From positions 310,001-374,000 of the forward strand of contig NZ_CP049270.1 of the NCBI RefSeq assembly GCF_003048595.2: 64,000 nt of DNA, in the 5' to 3' direction. This document shows positions 1 through 11,927 of this stretch, piece by piece. The stretch comes from Campylobacter concisus (lineage in GTDB: Bacteria > Campylobacterota > Campylobacteria > Campylobacterales > Campylobacteraceae). A model generated the notes under the pieces. It was not told the DNA's origin and ran no database searches. It was given only the letters and a program-made list of their open reading frames with translations. A program made the translations under genes and the position numbers. Numbering within the stretch: the stretch's first letter is position 1; each line of letters begins with the position of its first letter.

Positions 1-132
1 TCTGCGGTATCAAAGAGCGAGTTTGGTATATTTTTAAGATAAATTTTTAAAAATAGCATGCTATCTCATTGCGTTAGAGAAATCTTTTAATTTACTTAAC
101 CATTCTATAATTTCAAAAACTATAAAGGAGAA

Positions 133-765
133 ATGATGAATTATCTTGAAATTTTAAAATTTCGTCATGCTTGCAAGGTTTTTGACGAAAGCAAAAAAAT
201 CGGTGCTGGAGAGTTTGATTTTATACTAGAAGCTGGTAGATTAAGCCCTAGTTCAACTGGTCTTGAGCAGTGGGATATCTTAGTCGTTCAAAATAAAGAG
301 CTTAGAGAAAAAATAAAAGCTCTTTCATGGAATCAAGCACAAATCACATCTTGCTCGCATTTAGTTGTCGTTTTAGCTAAGATCAAAGAGGTAAAATTTG
401 GAAGCACATACGTTAATAAAATGATCGCTAGAAATACCAATAAAGATCCTGAAGCCATTGTTGCAAGGCAAAAATTTTATCATGACTTTTTGCTAGCAAA
501 TTTTAAAAATGATGATGAGCTAACATTTCAGTGGTCGCATGAGCAGTGCATGATAATCGCCACAAATATGATGAATGCAGCTGCAAGTTTGGGCATTGAT
601 AGTTGCCCGATAGAAGGCTTTGATAGACTCGCTTTAAATGAGCTTTTAGGGCTTGATGAGAGCTTTCAAAGAGTGGCCATCATGGTGCCATTTGGCTACC
701 GCCTAAATCCACAACCAAAAAAACTTCGTAGAGAAATTTCTGATATCGTTACTTGGATCTATTAA
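133..765 (+). CDS. Nitroreductase-family NAD(P)H-dependent oxidoreductase
   Basis: A 210-residue protein of the FMN-dependent nitroreductase family, cytoplasmic, using NAD(P)H to reduce nitro or quinone compounds; the natural substrate cannot be read from sequence. The N-terminus has the family's R-H-A-x-K-x-F/D pattern, followed by L-S-P-S-S-T-G-L-E-Q-W near residue 40, which fits the FMN phosphate site. The C-terminal part has A-A-S-L-G-I-D-S-C-P-I-E-G-F and a P-F-G-Y-R segment typical of the family. The ATG follows a good AAAGGAG site. It is a single gene ended by a hairpin terminator. Family assignment is firm; physiological role is unknown. Confidence 0.88.
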   Translation: MMNYLEILKFRHACKVFDESKKIGAGEFDFILEAGRLSPSSTGLEQWDILVVQNKELREKIKALSWNQAQITSCSHLVVVLAKIKEVKFGSTYVNKMIARNTNKDPEAIVARQKFYHDFLLANFKNDDELTFQWSHEQCMIIATNMMNAAASLGIDSCPIEGFDRLALNELLGLDESFQRVAIMVPFGYRLNPQPKKLRREISDIVTWIY

Positions 766-770
766 GATAT

Positions 771-810
771 TTGAGCCAAATTTTAAATAAATTTTTGGCT
801 CAATTTTAAA
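771..810 (+). terminator. Rho-independent terminator after the nitroreductase gene
   Basis: A 10-bp perfect inverted repeat (771-780 with 794-803) is followed by a T-rich stretch, just after the stop codon at 765. Confidence 0.7.
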
Positions 811-911
811 TAAATCAATAAATTCTAAATAAATACTTACCTTTATAAACCCAAATCAAGTAAAAATGGGATAAAATCAGAGCCAAAACCTAAACTAACG
901 AGGTGTCTATC

Positions 912-3900
912 GTGCTTGAGAAACAAAAAACCAGCCTTCAAATAGTAAAAATGTTTTATACAAAGGCTATTTTACTTTTACTCTCATTTATATTTTTAGC
1001 ATTATTTGTAGTTTGTGCCGGCACGAACGATATAAAGTATGATCTTAGCTCAACTAATTCAAATATAAAATCATCAATCTCAAATAGCTTTTTTATAATA
1101 AAAAACGATCTATTTTTAAAATCAAAAATGGTTGAAGCAGGTCTTAGCGATATGCTATTTGATAAAAATTCAACAAAAAACGATCTTTATATAGCTTTTT
1201 ATGTTTTTGATAAAAATAGAAATTTAATCTATTCAAAGAGATTTTTAGGTGCTGATGACATAGCCGAAAAGGATCTATCTCAGCTAAGTTTAAACGAGAC
1301 AGATGCCGGGAAATTTACAGTATCAGATCGAGTTTATAAAAACAATCGTTTTAGAGACATTTATGCATCTTATGGACTAAAAAATGGAGGCAGTATTTTA
1401 GTTCAAATTGATATAAAATTTTTGCAAAGTTACACCAATGTAGATTACGATGATAAAAGTAAAACTTATGCTTATTTGGTAGATAAATATGGAAATTTAT
1501 CAAGAGATGAGTTTTATAAAAAATTTGATGAATCGATGTTTTTACCTTATGTGAGTCTTGGCGACGAGTTTAAAGAGGATAAAATAATATTTTCTTTAAG
1601 CCATATGAGCTTTTATCTCATAAGCTATATGCCAGAGTATAAAATTTTTGTTATTACTGCTTCAACGAAGCATTTTCATATCTTTATGCAGTTTGTGTTA
1701 TTTTGGCTATCGATCTTTTGTTTTATATCTTCTTTAATTTTATGGGTTAGAGATGTAAAATTTGTAAAAAATAGAATAATGCCAGCTTTAAAAGAGGTAA
1801 GAGATACTTTAGATGGCGATGAATACGAGATAAGACGAAGCCTTAATGTAACAGAACTTGAAGATATAAAAAATGGAATAAACAAGCTAAAGATAGAAAC
1901 CAAAAAAGCAACTGATGGACTAGAAGAATACAAAAGTAGATTCGGCTATATTTTTGAGCAAAGCTTTTTGAAAATAGTAGTTTATGATGCTTATAGCGGC
2001 GATATTATTGATGCTAGTAATGCATTTTTATCTTCCGTTGGCTACACAAAAGATGAGATTATAGAGCTAAATTTAAATGATTTAATAGATGGCGATTTTG
2101 CATTGTTTATGCAAATGAAACAAGACGCTCAAAATAGCGATATGAGTTTTAAAATCAAGCTAAGAACAAAAGATGGTAGCACTAAAGAGGGATTTTTACA
2201 AGAGTCGCAGATCGAGCTAAGGGATTCTAGGCTAAATTTTATGCTTATACACGAACTTGACGATGGAAAATTTACGAAAAAGGATAACGAAGCAATAAAT
2301 GATTATTCGTTTTTATCGCCAAATGTAATAGCAGAAGCATTAAACAGCGATCCATTTTCTATCGTAAGAAGTACGCAAAATATCGATAGTGTCTTTAAAG
2401 TCCCGCAAGATAAGAAGCTTATAAATTTAAAAAATCTAATAAGCCCTGAAAGTTTAGATGAGTTTGCTGTAAATGTTTCTAATGAATCTAAAAAATTCTT
2501 TGAAAAAGGTAGCAAAAATAGCGAGATAAATCTCGTAGCCAATATGCAAACAAATGAAAACAACAAAACGCCATTTAAAATAAAAGTAAAATTTATAGAT
2601 AATGGTGCTGATAAAGAGCGAAAGATCATCTACTTTTTTAATGACTTAAGCGATATAGCAAAGTTGCAAGAAAAATATGATGCTGAATTAAAATATTTTC
2701 AAAGCATACTTTGGGCAAGCCAAGCGCTTGTCTTTTCATGGGATAAAAAAAGCGATACCCTTTATATCCCAAATGCTATTGCCAAGTCGCTCGGATATGC
2801 ATTAAATGGGGATATGAGTATAAATTTTGAACGCGCAAAAACTATATTTGTAGATGAATTTGTAAGCTTTAAGGACTTTTTTGACCTTATAAAAAAAGGT
2901 GAAGTATATGATGGCGAAGTGCGTTTTTATAGGGCTGATAAAGAGATTATTTATGTAAGGATTAGAGCAAAAGCAATAGCTTTTTATGATGGTGAAGTAA
3001 GCGTCATAAAGGGCGCAATGCAAGATCTTAGTGTGCAAAATAGCTTTTTTTCTTATCAAGACCTTTTAGCAAAAATTTTCTCATACGCAAAAGAGCAAAT
3101 TATTATGCTTGATGATGAGTTTAGGATCATAGATGCTAATGACGCTTTTTTTGATACGCTTGATATTTCTAGAGATAAAAATTTTATAGAGAAAATTTAC
3201 TCAAAAGATATAATAAATTTTAAAAACGGACTAAAAGATATTAAAGATGAAATTTTAAATTCACTTAAAATAACTAGCTTTTGGCAAGGTCTTATTCATG
3301 ATGTTCGAAGCAGAAATAGACTCGAAGTCATAAGTATAAGCAAGCTTTTAAACACGTTTGGCGATCAAGAGGGATATATATTGTTAGCTTCAAGCGCAAA
3401 TGATGATTGCTACAATAAAGAATATCTCGAATTTATCGCGTATCACGATACGCTAACCGGACTACCAAATAGATTTTTACTTTTTAATAAGCTAGAAAAT
3501 CTACTAAAACAAGCGAAAAAAAGCTTAAAAATAGCAGCATTTTATGTTGATTTTGATAATTTTAAATCGATAAATGACGGATACGGACATCAAGTAGGCG
3601 ATAAAATCCTAATAGAAATTTCAAAAAAAATAGATGAAATTTTTCCAAAACAAGGAATATTTGCAAGAATAGGCGGGGACGAGTTTATAGGTGCTATGCC
3701 TTATGAAAATTTGGGAGAAATTTACGAAACTGCTGAAAACATCTTAAGAGTGGGTCAGAGTAAAATTTCTATTGATGATGAGAAAAAATTTAGCGTAAGT
3801 ATTGGTATTAGCTTAAGTAGCGATGCGCTTAGCGTTGATGATCTAATTGAAAGAGCCGATTGGGCTATGTATCAAGCAAAGCTTAATGGAAAAAATAAAT

Positions 3901-5002
3901 ATTATGTATTTAATTCGAAAAAAGATACATACTTTAAAAATGAATATAGAGACGACTCAAAGATCATTGAAGCTATCGATGCTGGCGAGATGTTCTTGCT
4001 TTATCAGCCTGAGATTGATATAAAAAGCGGGGAAGTTAGCAGTTTTGAGGCATTTATTAGATGGAAAAATGGCGATAAGATATTAAGACCATCAGACTTC
4101 TTGCCACTTGCAAAAGGCTCAAAAGCAGTTGTTGCTATCGCATTATTTACACTAAAAGATGCTTTAAAAGCTAGGGCTGTATGGCTAAAAGAGGGAATAA
4201 ATGCAAAAGTTAGAGTAAATTTGTGCATTAAAAAGCTAATGACTTCTGAGTTTTTTGAGAAATTTAAAAAGCTTTTAGAAGATGAGCAGCTAGATGCAAA
4301 TGGGCTAATCATAGATATCGTTGACTCCGCAAGTGGCGTAAATTTAGATGATGTTGTTAGATATATTGATGCTTATAAGGAGCTAGGCGTTAGCTTTTCA
4401 CTTGATGATTTTGCATCTTATTCGGGCTCGGTAGAAGCTTTAGGTATGTTAAAAACAAATAGATTTAATATAGATAAAAGATTTTGTAAACAAATTTTTG
4501 ATTCAGTAGAAGCGCTAAAGACCATACGCATGATAAAGTATGTATCAGATACATTTGATTTTGATGTCATGATAAAAAATTTAGAAGATAAAAGCATGCT
4601 TGAAATTTTTGTTGGATTTGGCTTTAGTAGATTTCAAGGACGGCTTTTTGCGCCAGAGCTTAGCCTGGATGATGTGCTCAAATTTAAATTCACTCTATCA
4701 TCTCAGCTAAATGTAAGAAATTTTCAAGATGATGAGAACTACAATATGCTTTGCAAAATAGTAGGTGCAAAAGAGCTTATGACTCGTTTGATAAATTTGC
4801 TTAAATGCGATGAAAAAGTAAGCGAAAAATTAAAAGGCGAAATAGCAGATCAAGTAGATGATATCAGAATAATAAATGAAAAATTAGCTGAAATTTTAGA
4901 TACGATCCTTATAAAAATAGACAAAGAGAACGTAATAAATTTAGCTAATGAGGCAATTTTGTTATGCGACAATGATCTAAATTTGAGTGGAGCGAATAAA
5001 TA

Positions 5003-5003
<1 letters not shown>
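912..5003 (+). CDS. Membrane PAS/GGDEF/degenerate-EAL signalling protein
   Basis: A c. 1,360-residue putative diguanylate cyclase. A transmembrane helix near residues 20-40 and another near 257-282 flank a periplasmic sensor region, followed by a cytoplasmic linker, PAS-like segments (about 346-450, 600-710 and 720-830), a GGDEF domain with an intact G-G-D-E-F (about 924-928) and an EAL-like domain. The EAL signature is degenerate (F-E-A-F-I-R-W near 1048), L-D-D-F-A replaces the usual DDFG, and N-I-D replaces K-I-D, so phosphodiesterase activity is unlikely. No RxxD inhibitory site precedes GGDEF. I prefer the GTG at 912 (AGG ends at 903, spacing 8) over the in-frame GTG at 903, which overlaps the Shine-Dalgarno. 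It overlaps the next gene by one base. Likely role: cyclic-di-GMP synthesis in response to an unknown signal. Confidence 0.85.
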
Positions 5004-7540
<2,537 letters not shown>

Positions 7541-7541
<1 letters not shown>

Positions 7542-8104
7542 TGAGAGGGTTTTTATTATTTTTCGCGATCCTAAATTTTGCATTTTGCTACGAAGTGCCT
7601 GTTGACTGTACGCAAATTTTTGAAGCTAGAAAAGAAGAAATTTCAAAGGAACTTGAGATTATAGATGAACAGCGCCAAGCTTTAGAGGTATTTCGCGCAA
7701 GCTCGGCAGCAGCCTATGAAGAAAATAATAAAAAACTTACCAAAAAAGAAGCTGACCTAAATGCGACAATGAAAGTGATCGAGCAAAAACGCAAAGAGAT
7801 CGATGAAGTGGTCGCCAAAAATGAAAAAATTTTAAAAGAACTTCGCACAATGACTAGCGATAAAGTCAATGAGTCGTATTCTAAGATGAAAGATGGCGCG
7901 GCAGCTGAGGTACTCTCTAAAATGCCTAGATCAAACGCAGCCACCATACTTTATGCCCTTGATGCCAAAAAGATATCAACCATCATGGCGAAAATGGATC
8001 CAAAAGTAGCATCTGAGATCACTACTTTGCTTCAAAAAGGACCACCATTTGCTGATGAAAAAGGCGATATGCCAACTCCAGCCGGTAGCATAAATATACA
8101 GTAA
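7541..8104 (+). CDS. MotE-like periplasmic flagellar motor protein (MgtE N-like domain)
   Basis: A 187-residue exported protein: signal peptide (M-R-G-F-L-L-F-F-A-I-L-N-F-A-F-C), then a long coiled coil (about 25-125), then a compact C-terminal domain with the repeated A-x-x-L-x-x-M-D/P pattern (S-K-M-P-R-S-N-A-A-T-I-L-Y-A-L; I-M-A-K-M-D-P-K-V-A) typical of the MgtE N domain used by MotE chaperones. In C. jejuni the positional equivalent is Cj1496c, a glycoprotein linked to invasion and colonisation. I use ATG 7541; an in-frame GTG lies at 7538. It overlaps the FliJ-like stop, suggesting coupling. Confidence 0.72.
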
Positions 8105-8223
8105 TAAATTTTTGCACAAGCAAACAAAATTTTAAAAAATTTAGACACCAAAATATAAAGCACTTGCTTATAAATTTTTAATTTTAAGCTCACCTAACTT
8201 TAGCTTGTATACTTTTATGGTAG

Positions 8224-9225
8224 TTATTTTTTAACCAAACTTGCTAGGACACCAACTCCAAGGATGGCTAGAATGATAAAAAGGCTAATTTGTGCAGAAA
8301 TTTCAAAACCGATATGAAAGATATGAGCAGTCGCATTTACAGCTAGCTTTGCTGCGATGAAAAACAAAAGCACGATCACAGAAATTTCTAAATACTTTAA
8401 AAAATTTTTGAGTGCTTCAAGCACAAAATAAAGCGTTCTTAGCCCAAGTATTGCAAATATCATCGCTGAATAAACAATCACAGGATCTTTACTCACAGCA
8501 ATGACAACCGGAACGCTATCAAAAGCAAATATCACATCGCTTAGCTCAATCACGCAAAGACACAAGAATAATGGTGTTGCTATCCAAGTGGCTTTTAGCC
8601 TTAAAATTTGATCGTTAAGAGCAGTTTTTTGACTATCTGAAATTTGCTTAGAAATTTCGCTAAATTTAACAAAAAAACTATGTCCAAAAAGCCGTGGTAA
8701 AACCGGAAAGAAGCGATAAACTGCCCTATAAGCTATGTGGTTTGAATAATCTTTTATATCTTCATCACACTTATCTTTTTTTATCATCATTACGGCACTA
8801 TATGCGACTATTGCTGCAAATATTAGCTCCATCCAAGGCGAGATGGCAAAAAGCATTGTACCTACGGCTACAAAGATGAGCCTAAATATCATAGCTCCTA
8901 TAACGCCAAAATAAAGCACTCTGTGGCGGTAAATTTCAGGTATATTAAACCATGAAAAAATCGCCATCATCACAAAAAGATTATCTACTGAGAGCGACTT
9001 TTCTAGCGCATATCCTGCAAAATAAAGACTTGCTATTTCACTGCCTCGCTCAAAATATAAATATATGCCAAAAAGTACCGAAACTCCTATCCAAAAGATA
9101 GACCAAATACCAGCTTGTTTTAGTGAAATTTTCTCATCATGTTTATGAGCAAAAAGATCTATTCCAAAGGCAAGTGATGCCATTATAAGAAAAACTATAA
9201 TTGTTTGAATTTCTAATGCGTTCAC
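8224..9225 (-). CDS. TerC/Alx-family integral membrane protein
   Basis: A 333-residue polytopic inner-membrane protein of the TerC family, about nine hydrophobic segments. The diagnostic acidic membrane motifs are present: S-L-S-V-D-N-L-F-V near residue 82, and E-L-S-D-V-I-F-A-F-D-S-V-P in the second half. Family members (Alx, MeeF/MeeY) export Mn2+, often for metallated secreted proteins, and some act in tellurite resistance; no tellurite genes are here. It follows moeA by 16 bases on the minus strand and may share its transcript. Substrate is inferred only from the family. Confidence 0.88.
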   Translation of the reverse strand: MNALEIQTIIVFLIMASLAFGIDLFAHKHDEKISLKQAGIWSIFWIGVSVLFGIYLYFERGSEIASLYFAGYALEKSLSVDNLFVMMAIFSWFNIPEIYRHRVLYFGVIGAMIFRLIFVAVGTMLFAISPWMELIFAAIVAYSAVMMIKKDKCDEDIKDYSNHIAYRAVYRFFPVLPRLFGHSFFVKFSEISKQISDSQKTALNDQILRLKATWIATPLFLCLCVIELSDVIFAFDSVPVVIAVSKDPVIVYSAMIFAILGLRTLYFVLEALKNFLKYLEISVIVLLFFIAAKLAVNATAHIFHIGFEISAQISLFIILAILGVGVLASLVKK

Positions 9226-9241
9226 TTTTATCCTTAAAATT

Positions 9242-10441
9242 TTAACAAGGCATCATCAATACTTCTACTATCTCGCCTTTTGCGATAAATTCTGTTTCTT
9301 TTGGGATGATAAGCAACGCAGCCTCATTTGTTAGGTTGTTTACGATTGCTGAGCTACCAAGCTTTTTGCCATCTAAATTTACAAAAATTTTGCCCTCACG
9401 GTTTTCTAAATTTACAGCCGTAAATTCTAAAAATGGTGAGCGTTTTTTATAGTCTTCATCCATTATCGCCGTGATCTTTGGCTCTTCTTGACCAAACCAC
9501 GCATTTATTAGGACTCTTACGTAAAGCACACACATAACCATTGCCGAGTACGGAAATCCTGGCAGTGCAAAGATATATTTATCACCTGACTTTGCTACTC
9601 TAATGTGGCGGCCTGGCTTGATAGCAGCGCCCTCAATAATGAGTCTGAAATTTTCATTTAAAGCGCCTTTTACAAAGTCATAGTCCCCCATACTTATGCC
9701 ACCAGTCGTCACTAATATATCAGCTGATTTTAGCGCATTTATGATCGCTTTTTCGACAAGCTCAGCCTTATCTCTTACGATCTCACAAAGGACCGGCTCT
9801 GCGCCCATTTTGCGTATCTGCATAGCGATGCCTACGTGATTTGAGCTGTGAATTTGCGCTGGATTTTCTAATGGCTCGCCAAGGTCTTTTATCTCGCTAC
9901 CAGTTGCAAGTATCGCCACTCTTGGGCGTATGAAAACGCTTACGTGAAAGACACCAAGCTCAGCAAGAAGTGCTATCTCAGCGTAGGTTAGACGTGTGCC
10001 TTTTTTGATCAAAATTTCACCTTTTTTGTAGCTTTCTCCTACTTCGCGCACGGCAAAACCCTTTGACACACTCTTTTTGATAAGTATTTTTGATCCGACA
10101 ACCTCGACATTTTCTACCGGCACAAGAGTATCAGTGCCTTCACTCATTAGTGAGCCAGTGAAAGTTTTTACACATTTACTACCCTCTATGACTAGTCCTT
10201 TGTCGCTTCCAGCAGGCAGGTCTGTGATGAGCTCAAGCTCGTTTAGACCATCTTTAAAAGCAAAAGCGTAGCCGTCCATCGCTGAAACTGGCTTTGCTGG
10301 GTAATTTTCGGCGGCCGTCACGTCGTAGGCGATATTTCTATCAAGTGCGTCCGTGATAGCTACTTTTTCGACCTTTTCCCACGCATTTATTGTATCTTTT
10401 AGAATTTTTAGGCTATCTGCGTAACTCATAAAATCTTTCAT
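9242..10441 (-). CDS. moeA: Molybdopterin molybdenumtransferase MoeA
   Basis: A 399-residue protein that inserts molybdate into adenylated molybdopterin, completing Mo cofactor synthesis. The MPT-binding domain motif T-T-G-G-I-S-M-G-D-Y-D-F-V is intact, preceded by the L-A-T-G-S-E-I segment. Domain order and length match MoeA. I start at the ATG at 10441, which has an AGGA site at correct spacing; a longer 412-residue reading begins at 10480 but lacks one. The Mo cofactor would serve the formate dehydrogenase encoded further on, though tungsten use cannot be excluded. Confidence 0.95.
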   Translation of the reverse strand: MKDFMSYADSLKILKDTINAWEKVEKVAITDALDRNIAYDVTAAENYPAKPVSAMDGYAFAFKDGLNELELITDLPAGSDKGLVIEGSKCVKTFTGSLMSEGTDTLVPVENVEVVGSKILIKKSVSKGFAVREVGESYKKGEILIKKGTRLTYAEIALLAELGVFHVSVFIRPRVAILATGSEIKDLGEPLENPAQIHSSNHVGIAMQIRKMGAEPVLCEIVRDKAELVEKAIINALKSADILVTTGGISMGDYDFVKGALNENFRLIIEGAAIKPGRHIRVAKSGDKYIFALPGFPYSAMVMCVLYVRVLINAWFGQEEPKITAIMDEDYKKRSPFLEFTAVNLENREGKIFVNLDGKKLGSSAIVNNLTNEAALLIIPKETEFIAKGEIVEVLMMPC

Positions 10442-10575
10442 TTTTATCCTTTTTATGAAATTTTTGCATATTCTATCCATTTCGCTCTTAAAAAATTAAC
10501 CTTTGTTTTATTTAATGATTATTAAAATGTCGTTTAAGAAATCAGTTTGATTTTACCCTATACACAGGAATATTC

Positions 10576-11634
10576 ATGAATAAAACAGTGCTTTACATCA
10601 TTGCAGGTGCAAGCTTAGGCATTCTTGGCCCAGTGCTTGTTTATTTTGGCAACCCAGCAAATATGGGCGTTTGCGCGGCTTGCTTTTTAAGAGATAGCGT
10701 AGGTGCTCTTGGCTTTCACCAAGCTAAGGTCGTGCAGTATCTAAGGCCAGAAATTTTAGGGCTTATCATCGGGGGCTTTTTAGCAAGCCTGCTTTGGAGT
10801 AGAAATTTCACTCCAGTGTCAGGCAGTGCGGCATTTTCTAGATTTTTCTTAGGCGTGTTTGCTATGATTGGTTGCCTTATCTTTTTGGGTTGTCCATGGA
10901 GAGCGTTTTTGCGTCTTGGCGGAGGAGATATGACCGCCATTGCTGGTCTTGTCGGTCTATTTGCTGGAGTTTTTGTTGGACGATTTTTCAAGAAAAATGG
11001 TTACGTCATACCTGAAAATGATGCCACAACAAAACCAGTTGCGTTTTTGCCATTAATCATTGCTATTTTGCTTTTAATAGCCCTTGTTTTTGGTTTAAAG
11101 CTTGGCGATAATGGTGCATTATTTAGCTCAGAAAAAGGCCCAGGTTCAATGCATGCAAATATCTTTATCTCACTTGTTTGTGCTATTGTTATTGGTATTT
11201 TTATGCAAAGAAGTAAATTTTGCTCAGTTGGAGCGATTAGCAAAGTTTTTGAGCGTGATCTTTCAATGTTTTATGGCATTGTATCTATCATCGTTTTTGC
11301 AAGTATCACAAATTTAGCTCTTGGACAATATAAATTTGGCTTTGAAGCTCAACCTATCGCTCATAATGATGTTCTTTGGAATTTCTTAGGTATGAGCTTG
11401 GCTGGTCTTTGCTTTAGCCTAAGTTATGGCTGCCCAGGCAAACATTTAGTACAAATGGGAGCTGGAAATTTAAGCTCAGCTGTATTTGTTTTAGGTATGG
11501 GAGCAGGCGCTGCGATAAGCCATAACTTCATACTTGCAAGCTCATCAGCTGGCATCACTCCTTATGCTCCATATGCCGTAGCGATCGGCTTTATCTATGC
11601 TATTTATGTCGGAGTTTTTACTAAAAAAGCATAA
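10576..11634 (+). CDS. yedE: YedE/FdhT-type selenium-metabolism membrane protein (YeeE/YedE family)
   Basis: A 352-residue polytopic membrane protein made of two YeeE/YedE halves. Conserved cysteine-bearing motifs are visible in each half: G-V-C-A-A-C-F-L-R-D near residue 35, G-C-P-W-R-A-F near 113, R-S-K-F-C-S-V-G-A near 213 and Y-G-C-P-G-K-H near 288. The family includes thiosulfate transporters; this subtype co-occurs with selenium-using genes and is proposed to carry a selenium or sulfur species. That fits the selA/selB/Sec-formate dehydrogenase locus in this window. Divergent from moeA. Transport substrate is inference. Confidence 0.85.
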   Translation: MNKTVLYIIAGASLGILGPVLVYFGNPANMGVCAACFLRDSVGALGFHQAKVVQYLRPEILGLIIGGFLASLLWSRNFTPVSGSAAFSRFFLGVFAMIGCLIFLGCPWRAFLRLGGGDMTAIAGLVGLFAGVFVGRFFKKNGYVIPENDATTKPVAFLPLIIAILLLIALVFGLKLGDNGALFSSEKGPGSMHANIFISLVCAIVIGIFMQRSKFCSVGAISKVFERDLSMFYGIVSIIVFASITNLALGQYKFGFEAQPIAHNDVLWNFLGMSLAGLCFSLSYGCPGKHLVQMGAGNLSSAVFVLGMGAGAAISHNFILASSSAGITPYAPYAVAIGFIYAIYVGVFTKKA

Positions 11635-11663
11635 TATAAATTTGGCTGCTTTTGCAGTCAAAT

Positions 11664-11819
11664 TTACTCACTTTTTATATCTATCACTTCATCAAAAGGT
11701 TTAAAAAGCTCGCGTTGGTGTGTGATCATTAAAATACTAGCCTTAATCTTAAAATTTTTTAGCGGCAATAGTAATGCATTTTGTTTTAAGATATGGCAAA
11801 CGATAATTCTAAATCGAAC
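11664..11819 (-). pseudogene. C-terminal remnant of an ABC transporter ATPase
   Basis: The minus strand here reads as an open frame ending at TAA (11664-11666) with I-L-M-I-T-H-Q-R-E-L-F-K-P-F-D-E-V, which looks like the H-loop and tail of an ABC ATPase. Just upstream is R-I-I-V-C-H-I-L-K-Q-N-A-L-L-L-P-L, as if the segment after the signature helix were joined directly to the end, so the Walker B/D-loop region is missing. No start codon or Walker A exists. I read it as a deleted gene fragment; the original substrate is unknown. Confidence 0.5.
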
Positions 11820-11927
11820 TAAAATTTTAACAATGAATTGATAAAATTAATAAACATCAATATAAAGTAAATATTTTAAGCTATTTTGATATAGAATATC
11901 GATTTTAATTTTATCTAAAGGAATTCT

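Noticed and set aside
1-132. Tail of a gene entering from the left
   Set aside because: Frames stop within 50 bases in more than one phase (for example TAA at 40-42), and too little is visible to decide whether any is coding.
10990-11320. ORFs on both strands inside yedE
   Set aside because: The yedE frame is clearly coding with conserved cysteine motifs; the others are antisense or off-frame shadows.
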